Below, one piece after another: positions 22,456 through 34,039 of a stretch of DNA of 64,000 nucleotides. The stretch is from Diphasiastrum complanatum (lineage: Eukaryota > Streptophyta > Lycopodiopsida > Lycopodiales > Lycopodiaceae): the NCBI GenBank assembly GCA_029204225.1, contig CM055106.1, forward strand, positions 19,999,117 to 20,063,116, read 5' to 3'. Numbering within the stretch: position 1 is the first letter of the stretch; each line of letters starts with the position of its first letter. The notes beneath the pieces are model-generated. The model did not search any database and was not told the origin of the DNA. It saw nothing but the letters and a program-made list of their open reading frames with translations. Made by a program: the position numbers and the translations under genes.

Positions 22456-23480
22456 ATGACTTCGCTTCGCCTTCCTCCAGGCTTTGTCTTGCGCACAAAG
22501 CGTGCTAAGAAGTTTATGTCTACAGGCTCTCACAAACGTCTTCGTACTTTGGAAATTGCATCCACCATGCCTATCGATTCTATCAGCGCTCCACTGCCAC
22601 AGGTTGTTGCTTCGTCCTCAGCTGCTATGGGAGACACATGTCACACCTACATGCGGCACACCACTCGTGAGAACATCTCCTCGTTGAATGAGTACATTTC
22701 TAAGCCATTTTCCACTTTTCTTTCACAACTCAATGAACTTCATGCAGATTTGCTTACTAAGACTGCCACGATTGACGCTCAACAGGCTGAAATTGCTTCT
22801 CTTCGTGCTGCGCTTAGTGCTTTGTAGAGGGACATCATCCTTGATATCTCCCGTGCTGTTGAGGTTACTAAGACATCCATGAGTAAGCTTCCCCTACTTG
22901 AGCGCCAAATACATGACACTGTTGAGTGCACTGCCCAGATTCCTGTTCTTGAACAACGGCTTCATGAGATAGTGGAACATGTACAAAAAGTACCTACTCT
23001 CAAGCAAGAAGTACGTGAGACCAAATCATGGGCTTCTACCTTGAGATCATCTACCACCTCTTCGTCTTCTGTAGCACCCTCCTTAGACACCACGGTACAA
23101 GGTGTCTTGGCAGAACAACAACGTCGGGATGACAAAAAGCTCAACTTAAGATTCCGGGGTCTTCCTACTGAGGGCACAACACTGGACCATGTTACCTCTT
23201 TGTTTACTTCACACATGGGGCTCTCAGTTCCAGGTATCCAGTATGCTTGGTGCCTCCAGCATGATCCGAAGGTGTTATTTGTCAAATTCAAAACTATGGA
23301 CGATCGACAGATAGTTCTTCATGCGCGTCGTACTCTCCGAGGCTCTTAGATTTACATAGATGATGACCTTACTCACTACCAATGGTTACAGCGTAAAACT
23401 ATTATTCAAGAGGCAAGGACAAAACAACATCGGGTGGTATTTACAAATGGCAACCCTCATTTTTTCTCCAAGCATCAATA
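22456..23480 (+). pseudogene. LINE ORF1 protein: coiled coil plus RRM-like domain
   Basis: Nucleic-acid chaperone of an L1-like element. It starts MTSLRLPPGFVLRTKRAKKF; after a TAG at 22825 a coiled coil follows (LLERQIHDTVECTAQIPVLE and VEHVQKVPTLKQEV heptads), then the RRM-like core NLRFRGLPTEG (about 23140), VLFVKFKTMDDRQIVLHARR (23272-23331), TAG at 23346, and the C-terminal domain (IYIDDDLT, QEARTKQHRVVF). The coiled coil - RRM - CTD order is that of L1 ORF1p. Two in-frame stops inactivate it. Homologous ORF1 relics lie at 26068, 45790, 47156 and 50806. Confidence 0.75.
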
Positions 23481-23550
23481 AGAAGTTGGGGTACTCGGGC
23501 ATGGGAGCAGTCCGATAGCCCCGCTTAGCATCACATTCGATTTTTGTATC

Positions 23551-24646
23551 ATGGCCAAGTTGTACGCCACTATTCTCCAGAACTTTGTTACGATAGAGGC
23601 TGATTCTCGACTATTATATGCGACTAGCCAGGCTGGCTTCCGCCAGGGTTATAACACTCTTGATCATGTCCTCACTCTACGTACTATCATTGAGAAGGCA
23701 AAGAATATGGGCAAGAAGGTATTTGCTTGTTTCGTTGATCTCTCTAAGGCCTTTGATATTGTTCCCCGTCATCTTTTGATCAGCAGACTATGTCAGCTTG
23801 GCTTTTTCGACTCTATTCTCGCGGTAGTGGTTGCTCTGTATAAGAGAGTTCTAGCACGTATTCGGCTGGGTACTGAATTGTCTTCTCCCATCCGTAGCAC
23901 TGTTGGTGTCAAGCAAGGTTGTCCATTATCCCCTCCGCTCTTTGCACTTTATATTGATGACCTTGAGCATCATTCGTGAAGAAGGTGGAGATGGTTGCCC
24001 GCTGGCTCATTTGCTCATCCCCATTTTGCTTTATATTAATGACATTGTCCTGCTTTCTTCCTCACCAGAAGGGTTGCAATGTCACTTACAGGTCTTACAT
24101 CAGTTTTGTGTTGCTTGGGGTCTCTCTGTTAACTTAAAAAAGACAAAGGTCATAATTTTCAATACCAATCGACAAAGCCTTCACAATTATCAATTCTTCT
24201 ATGACGGCCAGAAAGTTGACATTGTTGTCTCTTATACTTACTTGGGAAACCTGTTTACTGCGCCCCTTCTTGGTTTCCGCCAGGCTGCATTTGCGCACAT
24301 TTTCTCTGGTCTTTCAACATTGCTCCAGTTCGAGCGTGGTTGTACACTGAATCATATTTTTTCTCCCGCTACTACATGCCAATTGTTTCACACACGGGTG
24401 GTTCCAGTAGTGATGTATGCCTCCGAGATTTGGTTGCCAAGACTTTCTCTCCGGGACTGGGCAGGCATTTTCCGCATTCAGGCCACTATGTTGGGTCGCA
24501 TGATATGTGCCAAGACTACCACCGCTCATGATATCCTATGTGTTGAATTTGCTACTCCTTCGATCATCCTTGAGGGCTTTTTCCACCGTATTTTTTTTTT
24601 CAGCGGATTCAGGAGATTCGTGCATCTCACCCGAATAGATACATAG
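23551..24646 (+). pseudogene. LINE ORF2 reverse transcriptase, partial
   Basis: Visible RT blocks: QAGFRQGYNTLDHVLTLRTI, FACFVDLSKAFDIVPRHLL (motif A with Asp), VGVKQGCPLSPPLFALYIDD (motif B region). After a frameshift near 23970 come LLYINDIVLLS (motif C; the family's YADD is YIND here) and WGLSVNLKKTKVIIFN. The thumb continues with YTYLGNLFTAPLLGFR and DWAGIFRIQATMLGRM. The apurinic-type endonuclease and RT fingers are missing upstream. The damaged motif C and frameshift make it inactive. Confidence 0.82.
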
Positions 24647-25435
24647 TGTGCTGCGGTTACTTGTTCACATGTCCTAGCTGATTCCCATGCCAAGCTATCC
24701 TGGTACCAGCAGGTGTCTGATCTCTTATGACATCTGGGCATCTCTATCATGGATCTTCCTCGTGGTATGCATTTATATATTCGAGGCTATTTATTCCATC
24801 GATATATGCAGCAGACTTGGAGCTCTCTCCCACCTTCCCGTATTCGACTGAGCTATTACCAGACACACTTCCTCTCTCTGGATCCTTCTGGTTTGCCATT
24901 GTTGCCGCTCTATCTCTCACAGCCCCTATCACACGGCCTGCACTATCATCTTGGACAGTTGCGCATTTTCTCTCATCAGCTTGCTATTGAGGCCGGTCAT
25001 GCATGAGATATCCCCTGGGAGCGTCATCTATGTCGCTTGTGCTCGTTGCAGGAGGTGGAAGATGAAGCCCATTCACTCCTCAGATGTCTGTTGTATTATG
25101 AGATACGGGGGAGGTATTATTGTCTCTTTTGTGATGGCCCGCATACACTTCACAGTTTTGTCTCCTATCCTGATGCTCGTTGCTTGGGACTTCTTGTTCG
25201 TGAGATGCTTACTCTTCGTCAGTCTCATCTGCCTGTACCAGATCACCTCGGATTAGACTCCCGATAGCTGCTTCTCACTGGATTCTTTCGGACTCGAGCA
25301 CATGCTGATGACTCCGATGATGAGATTCCTATCGCTGTGCCACTGGGGAAAAAGCCTAGATGTAGTCGGCACTCGCCTCCATCGGGGCCCACTGTACGGT
25401 CCACTCAGCGAACACTTCACACTTACTTTCGTTGA
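24640..25435 (+). pseudogene. LINE ORF2 C-terminal domain: zinc knuckle and two PIP-box-like motifs
   Basis: Continues from RT in shifting frames: LGISIMDLPRGMHLYIRG, LPLYLSQPLSHGLHYHLGQL, then the zinc knuckle CRLCSLQEVEDEAHSLLRC (C-x2-C-x8-H-x4-C type) and YYEIRGRYYCL. Beyond it lies a PIP-box-like xLLLTGFF (25265-25288; the first codon is TAG in this copy, Gln in the related copy at 44383), an acidic/hydrophobic DDEIPIAVPLGKK and a terminal QRTLHTYFR before TGA 25433. The tail is conserved with 44185-44400. PCNA binding is inferred from motif shape only. Confidence 0.7.
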
Positions 25436-25614
25436 TATGTACTTATTCTCCACCTGGCCCGGGTTGTGGGCATTGGTACTTTTTCTGTAGTTCTTCTTTT
25501 ATACCTGGCCCGGGTTGTGGGCTTATTTCACTTCTGCTTTGATCTACTTTCATTCGTAGCTAGTTTATAGAATTTTACGGCTACGTCCTCCTATGGATGA
25601 TGCTCCCACTGTTG

Positions 25615-25660
25615 CTTTTTGGTCTTATGCACCCACGGGTGCCCAAAAGACGTTAATAAA
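25615..25660 (+). other. LINE 3' terminal hairpin and AATAAA
   Basis: Stem GCACCC-AC-GGGTGC (25629-25642) inside an outer TTTTTGG / CCAAAAG pairing with a TCTTAT bulge, then GACGTT and AATAAA (25655-25660), then (CT)n. Equivalent positions are at 43976, 45173, 45592, 46997, 50049 and 51417. Confidence 0.8.
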
Positions 25661-25665
25661 GCTTT

Positions 25666-25667
<2 letters not shown>

Positions 25668-25757
<90 letters not shown>
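25668..25757 (+). repeat. (CT)n tail of LINE-1 / 5' flank of the next ORF1 unit
   Basis: Pure CT array starting 8 bases after AATAAA. An ORF1-type unit follows in the same orientation. Confidence 0.95.
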
Positions 25758-25760
<3 letters not shown>

Positions 25761-26067
25761 TGATGACACCTCTCCCTCACGACTAATGGCACTCCATCAT
25801 CATGCCCTGCCTACGTATTAAGTGCCCTACCTACGGATCAAGTGTCCAGCTTCATCATCATGATGGTGCTCTACTCTAGTTCCACCCCCTGTGATGCTCT
25901 ACCTTGTGATGGCGCTCTAGCTCTACAATGATTGGATATGGATAATGGTTGACTCCTGTAGTGATGGCGCTCTATTTCCAACTCTGCCTACAAAGATGCT
26001 CTACCCTACGGAACTGAACAATGGCTGACCTCCATCGCTACTCACTGGGGCTGTTGCTTGCAAAGTC

Positions 26068-26690
26068 ATGGCTAGAAGTAAGAAGGGTGTTGTACCTACT
26101 ATTTCCAACATTGCTTCATCTTCCTCACAACCAGCTCCTTCGCTCTCTATGCCTATGACAATTTCTATCTCCCCATCGAACTCCAATATGGGTGAACCTA
26201 CTATAGCTGATTTATCTGCACTTTCTCTTTCTCCCAGTTCTATCTCACCTAGTATGGAGTCCAATTAACTCTTCTATTAATCCCACATCAATGCTTTTTA
26301 CACTCAGTGCAGACATGATAAGTGTCTTTGGACTTCTTTTCAGCCACCAGAAAGAGATGGATTCTCACCATGAACTAATCCTTTCAGTTAAATCACACCT
26401 GTAGTGGACAGATGCATCCATCGTAAAACTTAAATAGGAATTTACAACCATTCAATGCGCATAATCTCCCCACATAGCTACTTCATCTACAATCCAGCAA
26501 CTCGAAAGTAAAGTGGAGCAACCAATCTTGAGCAGATGTGCTCAGAAAATTGATTGTGATCTTTGGTTGAATTGTGGTAGCCATATTGTATCTAATGAAC
26601 CTGCTCTAATACTATGTGGGCAGAAGCGTGTGCAATGGCAATCACCGTATCCTCCGCTCCCAGCCTTCCTTCTTGAGATTTTGCAACTAT
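26068..26690 (+). pseudogene. LINE ORF1 fragment downstream of LINE-1
   Basis: Starts MARSKKGVVPTISNIASSSS and continues ISISPSNSNMGEPTIADLSA, matching the Ser/Pro-rich N-terminus of the ORF1 at 46762 (IPISPSNPILDNSESIIADP). A shifted-frame coiled coil with IQQLESKVEQ near 26500 matches IQQLESQVEQ there. RRM and 3' end are not recognised. The unit begins at about 25758, directly after (CT)n. Confidence 0.6.
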
Positions 26691-27354
26691 AGGGTGTGTT
26701 TGGGCTATCTAATTGTTATATCTCTTGAGATTCTAGCTTCCTGAGCTCTGACCTTGAGAGTACAAGTAGTACTTTCTATTATCTATGACCCAGAGCTATG
26801 CTGCTTAGGCCAATTCTACATGACTCCTGTATTTTTAAAGATTGGGATGAAGATGAAATCACATCCTCAAATCTTGGCCCTGATCTTGGGGTCTCTAAAG
26901 TTGTCATGGTTTGAAACTAAGTCATGGGTATTTGTTGTATTATTCTACTATCGAGAGTGATTCATCTGAATAATCAATCTTTAAATAACATCCATTTCAT
27001 TTATTTAGTTCATCAGTTTTATACGTGTTTCTACACAGTCTGTAGAAATACTTGGGAATTGCTCAACAGGTGGCTCTGACATATTAAAGCGACTTCGACG
27101 ACATCGACATATCGGACAACTTCGACAAACTATCGGAGAAGTCGAAGACGTCGACGGAAGACAATTACTGTTTTTGCTTGATATGAAGCTTACGACTTGC
27201 CTAACCACTTTGCAAGTAGATTTTCGGGAAGGCCTTACTCAATGCATGACAACGCCTTGTGGCTAGCTGTCAATTGCAACCTACGACCTAATTAGCCTCC
27301 CTAATTGAATAAGCTTAAACTACTTTAGTATAATTAGCTGATCATTATAGAAGA
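26691..27354. other. No recognised gene
   Basis: No gene seen. Around 27085-27165 CTTCGAC/GTCGAAG words recur on both strands, giving an imperfect inverted-repeat cluster. Confidence 0.4.
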
Positions 27355-27408
<54 letters not shown>

Positions 27409-27426
27409 ACACACACACACACATGT
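27355..27426. repeat. (GT)n-(AC)n palindromic microsatellite
   Basis: A GT run of about 50 nt turns at TGTACA into an AC run, with ACATGT at both outer ends. The two arms can pair, giving a potential hairpin/cruciform and Z-DNA-prone tract. Confidence 0.9.
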
Positions 27427-27686
27427 ACCACTTGGTTGTTTGTTTTGTTCACTTTTCTAATCTTTTTTCAACTATTAGGACAAGTTGGCATTGTATGAAC
27501 AATACAATTAAGTACTTGACCTCTACATAACCAATGCACTTTGTGAATATGCCTACCTTTCAACATTGCCAACCTAAATTTACTTGTATCTATTTTAATT
27601 ATTTGTTTCTCATTATCGATTTTCCCACCCAACTATTAATTTTGTCATAAAAGACATTAACAAATTTCATATAAGCATTGTTTTTA

Positions 27687-28110
27687 CTACATCACCAACA
27701 ACCACAATGCCTCTCTACTTGCAATAGAATGTACTCCAATGATATGTGGCACCAAAATCTGCAAACTTGCCAGTAGTCCATCATTGCTTCCAATCATGAC
27801 CAATGCTCCATTGATAGCCATCACTATGAGCTTATGTATTGAAGATTGTTTTATTTCAAACATATTCCCTATCATCTCGTCAAATGCATTATGAGCAATA
27901 TTAAATCCTAGAACCACTAACAACTAGTCATGGTTGTTCTCTACCTCCTTTTGATTTTATGGTGATACAAACAATCATATCATGCTCTATAGCTCTACCA
28001 ATGACTTCATCTAGCATCAATGAAAATTAGGGGCTCTCGCTAGCTTTCTCCAATAATCTAGATAAAAAATTGAATAGTCTTCACAATAGACATATTTGGA
28101 GTTTTCAATC
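27687..28110 (-). pseudogene. hAT-like (DUF4371 type) transposase fragment
   Basis: Minus-strand segments LLEKASESP, stop, FSLMLDEVIGRAIEHDMIV, then GNMFEIKQSSIHKL and MIGSNDGLLASLQILVPHII followed by HSIASREAL. This follows the order of DUF4371/hAT-like proteins (DE-T-R---H----I, GSDGASVM-G---GV---L, P-----HC-AHR-AL). Catalytic residues are eroded. Only the middle of the protein is present, with stops. Confidence 0.55.
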
Positions 28111-29449
28111 TTCTATGTAAATTACATTGGTATGGAAATCCATTTGAGGGTAAACTCTGCCTAGCTCTATGGCAATCAATCCCCATCAATACATAAATTA
28201 TTGTCTTTAAAATTTCATGTATTTTTTAGACATGCTCTCGAATAGATTTGTAATTCTTTGATTTTTTCTTATTTCCACCTAGACTCTACTTGTTTATGAT
28301 CCTTTGCTTGATTGTGTACTTTCAATGTACTCCCTTGCATTAACAAACATCCCCATCCTTTTCCAGATAGATCATGCATTGTAACTTCTAACGATATTTA
28401 CATTTCAACACATCATTACATTTCACATTATTTTTGTCTTCAAGCCCGTGAAAATGGCACTCTTGACATATCTCTATATCTTTTTTTTTCTGGTTTCTTT
28501 TTAGTACTCTCTCCATCTTACTTTCGTGTGCTATTTTATGCTCATCCTCACCCTCATCAATATTTTCAATTTCATCTTCAATTGGTTCAACATTTAGATT
28601 TTAATTAAAATTGGTAGGACCCTCACCTCTAGTTGTTGATTTCTCATTGCAATATGGTGCAAAAGTCTTAAATGACTCATTTGTTTGACACATGGTCCAA
28701 TTATGGTCCTAGGCATGCATGTTTAAGTAGAATCATTGAAGTATTAGAAGAGCATGTAACACATATATCTTTTAGTCATAAATCAATGAGTAATCACTAG
28801 AGGAGACCATAGTAACAACTTCAAAGCACCAATATTCAATTACAACAACTTTCAACCCATTTGCAACTTACAAATAGTGAAGTAATGAGAAATTTAACTT
28901 GAAGCAATAGAATTACGACAAAACACTAGTTGTTAAGGTTAGGCATTGCAACTTGCATTACGCCAACTTTAAACTTTTTTTTCTTACAAACTTTCACACG
29001 GAGTGGGAGTAAGTGTAAAGAGTCCGAATAATGGATTTTGATTGGTGGAAGCCCCTTGAAATGTCTTCTACTCATTTCACAAGGCACGGAGTTGCACCTA
29101 GGTGGCATTGAAAAGTGCCATTGCAAGGTAAGTCAAGATGCTAGGGGAATACCCTAGCCATCTTGAGTGGGCCTAGGGCCACTGGTGGGCCCTTTCTCTC
29201 CTTTCCAATGAAAATCTAGAAATGCCTTGTTTAATTTGACTTCAAACATTTGATGCACTTGTATCCAAAAGAAAGAGAATTTCACATGGAATGACGCGGG
29301 CTTTCAAATTGAGGGGTAAGTGCATATTTTGAAATGGACGTGGCTCCCTTCCATGTGAAACCACCCTTAGACCTGGAGTTGCAAAACAACACATCGTCAT
29401 GGGTATTCTAAATGACACTTCACTTAACAAGAAGTCGAAAATGGAAGTC
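28111..29449. other. No recognised gene
   Basis: AT-rich left half and mixed right half; no coding region or repeat could be assigned. Confidence 0.4.
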
Positions 29450-29790
29450 GCTTATTGGCACGGGGACATGTTTGGTCTCGTACTAATATGGAGATGACAC
29501 ATGGCCGGGCAAGGAGCAAGAAATGCCCGGTCAGGTGGGGGGGCCGGTGTTTGCCTGACGCCAAGACCACTTCTCTAGTGGGCACGCAGTTTCTCACGGG
29601 CCCTTGGGCGCGTGCTCCCATGTGGTCCCAGGCCCGGGACCACCTTTTTGGCGGGCACGAGACCCAGCCGAGTGTAGACGGGACCCGAGACCATCCTTTG
29701 CAACGGGCACCCGTTTCTCGCGAGCCCGTGCCTGTGTGGGTCCCGAGCCCGAGAACCAATTTTTGACAGGCACGATTTTCTGCCAGCACA
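29450..29790. repeat. GC-rich imperfect tandem repeat
   Basis: Units of about 52-73 bases each start (G)GGCACG and run to a CCGAGACC/CCGGGACCA-like core and a CTTTT/CAATTTTTGAC-like end; at least three consecutive units occur (about 29580, 29653, 29705), with weaker ones outside. GC content stands far above the flanks. Long open frames on both strands here reflect lack of stops in GC-rich repeats. Confidence 0.6.
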
Positions 29791-30269
29791 ATGCGCAGGC
29801 CTGTCACGCCCTCACGTGCACTTGAGGGTGACTGTGATTTTTAAGTGTATATGGAAACAAAATGGTTTCTCCCAAAATATATTATGGGATAAATTATGCA
29901 TGGCACCTGGCATGCAAGCAAGGATGAGGCAGGAAATGGCCGGGAAGGGCGGCAAGCACCTGGGGCACGCGCTGCTCGTTGAACTACGTCGCGGCCAACT
30001 AAGATGTGCTAGTAAGATACGAGGGTCAAAAGTATTTGCTTTCATTTGAAAGGCAAAACAAGTGCTATTAATGTTCGGCATCGAGACTCGCAAATTTCAA
30101 TATGCTTGAGTTAAAATATATTTTACAAGCACCAGGGCCGAAAAGCATGCCTGGTCCCATTCTAAGGGAACACATGAACATAAGTCTTCCTTGTCTCTTT
30201 GTCTCCCTTTTCCACAACATTCCACTATTCAAAGGTGCATGTTTTCTGAAGTAGAAAGTGGAGAGAGAG
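29791..30269. other. No recognised gene
   Basis: No gene assigned. The short frames present do not match between repeats or known families. Confidence 0.4.
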
Positions 30270-31735
30270 GAGGTGGATCGAGCAGAGAGATATGGTATCA
30301 GATTTCAAAAGAATATGTTATTGATCGACGATCGTGTGCCTAGAAGGAGCGCAAGAGCATTAAAGGTCTGTTATTGATTTGCATTTCCTGCTTAATTTTG
30401 GCTTTGATCAGATTTTGATATGGAAATTTTGCACAAAAGCAGCCAAAGAGCATCAAGGATCTGTTATTTAGCATATAGGTCTGTATCTGGTGCTGAATGC
30501 GGGCTATTATCACATTCCAAATAAGCTTGATAGGAAGTACGATTTTGTGTACAGAAGCAGTGAAAGACCGTTAAGGATCTGTTATTTAGCATATAGGTCT
30601 GTATCTGGTGCTTATTGGGGTCTATTATCAGATTTTGAATAAGTTTGGTACTGAAATGCGTTCTTATTGGAGGATTCTGTGTACAGAAGCAGTGAAAGAC
30701 CATTAAGGATGTGTTATTTAGCATATAGATCTGTATCTGGTGCTTATTGGGGTCTATTATCAGATTTTGAATAAGTTTGGTAATGAAATGTGTTCTTATT
30801 GGAGGATTTTGTGTGCAGAAGTAGTGAAAGGGCATTACGGATTTGTTAATTAGCATAAATGTTTGTAGTTGGTGCTTATTGCGGGCTACTATCAGATTGC
30901 AAAAGAGTCGGGAGTGAAATATGCTTTTAATGGAAGATTGTGTGTACAAAAACTGCGACATAGCATTAAGGAGCTGTTATCAGACATATTGATCTGCGAT
31001 TCGTGCTTCATGCGGGCTACTATCAGATTTCAAAAGAGTTGGGAATGAAATATTTTCTCAATGGAAGATTTTGTGTACAGAAACTGCGAAATAGCATTAA
31101 GGATCTGTTATCTACCATATAGATCTGCATTTCGTGCTGCATGCGGGCTATTATCAGCCTCCAGATATGTTCCTAAAGGAAGATTGTGTGCACAGAAACA
31201 ACAAAAGAGCAATAATGATCTGCTATTTAACATACATATCTGCATTTTGTGGTGCATGGGGCTGTTGTCAGATACCAAAAGAGCTGGGAATGAAATATGT
31301 CCTTGACGAAGAATTGTGTGTACAAAAACAGTGAAGCGGCATTAAGGATCTATTATGTCATATCGATCTGCATTTTGTTGCGTGCTGCATGCGGGTTATT
31401 GTGCGATTGTAAAAGAGGTGGGAATGAAATATGTCCGTTGCGGAGGAATGTGTTCACAGAAACACTGAAACGGCATCAAGGATCCATTATTTTGCGCGTT
31501 GCATGTGGGGATTGACAGATGAGATACATTTCTTATAGAGGATTGTCTGTACAGAAACAGTAACGATCTATTGTGTCACGTCGATCTGCATTTCGTTGCG
31601 TGCGCCATGCGAGGTGTTGCCAGATTCTAAAAGAGTTCGGAATGAGTTGTTAAGGGAGGATTGTGTGTACAGAAGCAGAAAAAGGAGATCTATGATCTGA
31701 CATGGAACTGCATATTGCGTGCTACGTGCAAGTCA
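30270..31735. repeat. Tandem array of ~123-bp monomers, about 12 copies
   Basis: Each monomer carries TGTGTACAGAAGCAGTGAAA, then GGATCTGTTATTTAGCATAT, then GGGCTATTATCAGATT. Monomer starts (CTGTTAT-like) fall near 30367, 30461, 30579, 30708, 30841, 30972, 31102, 31220, 31343, 31480, 31566 and 31690. Copies at 30579-30960 are most alike. Three units of 129-133 bp keep a minus-strand frame open, which is a by-product of the period. No host gene is implied. Confidence 0.85.
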
Positions 31736-32379
31736 TTATCAAAAGATAGGCTTTGGCCTCAAAACAAATACTCTCCCTCAGCTCTTTCGTCCGTGAATCT
31801 GAAATAAACTTAGTGGTTGCTCAAGCCCCACACGAAGACGACTTGTCACATATAAAGATTCTCTCATACTAAGGACGAAGCATTACTGTGTAAAAGATGG
31901 TTAATCTGACCATGGTTTTTCCTACATGACAGCGGGATAGAAAAAGTGCTTTTCCAGGATCTGCAAGACAAATATGATCAATGTAACTCAGAAGCTCCCA
32001 CAGAGACTTTCTTATTTACTATTCCACTGCTGAAAGGCGGCAGCTGAAGAAACGTCACATCAGATGGCCTCATCTTCAGAAGTCACAGGTGCAGTTCTTT
32101 TATCGATTTTCTCTCACCTATTGCATCTGAAAATGTCTTGTTATCAGAATTCATATGTAGAATGATAACGCTGAAGAAGTACAGGGCACTCTCTATTGTA
32201 GACCACAACCCACTGCCTGTGCTGAATGGCATCAGCTGAAGAAACCTCATCATATTCAGAAGCAGCAGCTATGATGCTTTGAAGCTTTTTCCAATTTTCT
32301 ATCATCTGCTCCATCTCAGAATGTTCATTTGCAGTAATAACGCTATGGAAACACAGGGCACTCTGTATTGTAGACGACA
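31736..32379. other. No gene; short internal direct repeat
   Basis: Sequence next to the copia element. ATAACGCT with GGGCACTCT-TATTGTAGAC occurs twice (about 32164-32205 and 32337-32375), and GCAGCTGAAGAAAC twice (32040, 32235). Otherwise unassigned. Confidence 0.5.
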
Positions 32380-33415
32380 ATTCAATAATTCATAGAAATG
32401 ATCCACTTTGCTGTCCTGCAAAGTCTGCAACAACCATTTAGGGACTGGTTTGGGCTGTCCAACAGCCTTACCCCTTGTCAACACTTTGCTGTCCAAAGTG
32501 TTCCGAACTTGGACCTTGCTGTCCAATGTCTTCAACAGGCTGCTCTTCACCATAAATAAGTTCTTCTTGATGAACTACGCGCTGCAAAATTGAAGAAGTA
32601 GTGGGCTGTCCACTAGAAGTTGATGGCAGTCCCTTCTCTTCATAATTAGATGGCAAAACCAAATCTGGAAATATTTCAAGATATGCATCATGGGGGAAGT
32701 CCCCTTTCATGACATGAGTGGGCGCAACATCATAGGAGGTCTTTTCATCAAAATGAACATCACGACTCACTATGATTTTATTAGTATCCATATTAAACAA
32801 CCTATAGCCCTTGCTTTCGCTACTATAGCCAACAAATATGCATTTAACTCCTTTATCATCAAGCTTGGTTCTTAGCTTATCGGGAATGAAAGCATAAGCC
32901 GTGCAACCAAAGATGTGTAAGTGAGAAACAATAAGCTTCTTACTATACCAAACTTCATAAGGAGTAAATACCTTCAAGGCTTTAGTAGGACACCAATTAC
33001 TAATGTAAGCCGCCGTTATAACCGCTTCAGCCCAAAACTTCTGAGGCAGGCCCTTTGCCTTGAGCATGCATCGAGCCATCTCCATGATAGTGCGATTCTT
33101 TCTTTCGGCAACACCATTTTGTTGAGGTGTGTAAGGGGTTGTCATTTGATGATGGATACCTTTGCTTTGAAGATAAGTACCAAACGTATTATTTTTATAT
33201 TCCCCTCCTCGGTCGGTACGTAAGATCTTCAAAGAGTGCCCAAACTGGTTTTCTATCATTGCTAGAAAATCCTTAAAGCGTTGAAAAACTTCAGATTTTG
33301 CCTTCATAGCATAAATCCATGTAAATCTTGAAATGTCATCAATAAAAGTAACAAAGTACTTACATCTTCCAATGAATTCGGTCCTCATTGGACCACATAC
33401 ATTACTATGAACCAA
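32380..33415 (-). pseudogene. Ty1/copia integrase with long open frame
   Basis: A 315-residue frame (33415-32468) covers the copia integrase core: VHSNVCGPMRTEFIG, TFIDDISRFTWIYAMK (first Asp), LRTDRGGEYKNNTF (second Asp), PYTPQQNGVAERKNRTIMEM (Glu), then PYEVWYSKKLIVSHLHIFGC, VKCIFVGYSSESKGYRLF and an integrase-RT linker ending PKPVPKWLLQTLQDSKVD in shifted frame near 32400. Catalytic DDE residues look intact. RT and RNase H do not follow; the element is truncated near 32380. Confidence 0.88.
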
Positions 33416-33916
33416 ATCAAATTTGCCATCAACTCGAATAGTTCCATCAATTGGAAAAGCTTGCCTTTAAAATTTTCCAAGTATGCATCTTTCGCATATA
33501 TGTCCTTTGGGATGCTAATATTAGGAATGTCTTTAACCATATTGAATCTCTTCAACATCTTCGAGCTAGCAAAGTTGAGATGTCCAAACCTAGCATGCCA
33601 TAATTCAGCCAATTCCAAAGAATGTGAACTTGATGCAACAAGACAAAAAGATGATGAAGCTCTTCGCTCATAGGTATTCATAAGGAACAATCCACCACGT
33701 AATGTTCCCAAAGCAATGATCATAAGAGATCTCTTTGGGTCTTTGATAAGACATTTGTCTTCTTTGAATTCCACAACCAATCCTTGGTTCATAATTGTAG
33801 ACACCGAAATGAGATTTTTTTTCATTTTTGGAACATAAAGTACATTACGAATGTACTTCTCCTCACCATTGGGTAAGATAATGGGGATCACTCCAATACC
33901 TTTGATAGGATAAGAG
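33385..33916 (-). pseudogene. Copia protease end and pre-integrase domain
   Basis: Reads GVIPIILPNGEEKYIRNVLY, VPKMKKNLISVSTIMNQG, then LWHARFGHLNFASSKMLKRF (GAG-pre-integrase). The zinc-binding cysteines normally following are degraded (IYAKDAYLENFKGK). The sequence is cut at 33916, where an LTR-like TGTTGGGG begins; the protease active site is therefore missing. Confidence 0.8.
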
Positions 33917-33984
33917 GTGTTGGGGAACCGCTCAAGTCCCAGCGCCCTTTGAGGCGCCGGCGCAACATGTGGTATCAGAGCCGA
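33917..33984 (+). other. 50-bp LTR-like segment and Met-type primer-binding site
   Basis: TGTTGGGGAACCGC...GGCGCAACA (33917-33966) has TG/CA ends and interrupts otherwise continuous copia protease coding. TGTGGTATCAGAGCC follows, a typical initiator-tRNA-Met primer site. This suggests a short-LTR element starting here and running through 34476, interrupted by chromovirus copy 3, and continuing from 38692. No second copy of the 50 bp was found. Confidence 0.5.
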
Positions 33985-34039
33985 CTAGCCGGTCAGCTAC
34001 GCAAGTCTCACAGGGATGGCCACTTTTTGGGATTTGTCA

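Noticed and set aside
30464-30961. 165-residue repetitive protein on the minus strand
   Set aside because: The frame exists because three satellite units are near multiples of three; other units break it.
32468-33415. The 315-residue copia integrase frame as an active element
   Set aside because: RT/RNase H are absent, the pre-integrase zinc site is degraded and the protease end is cut at 33916.
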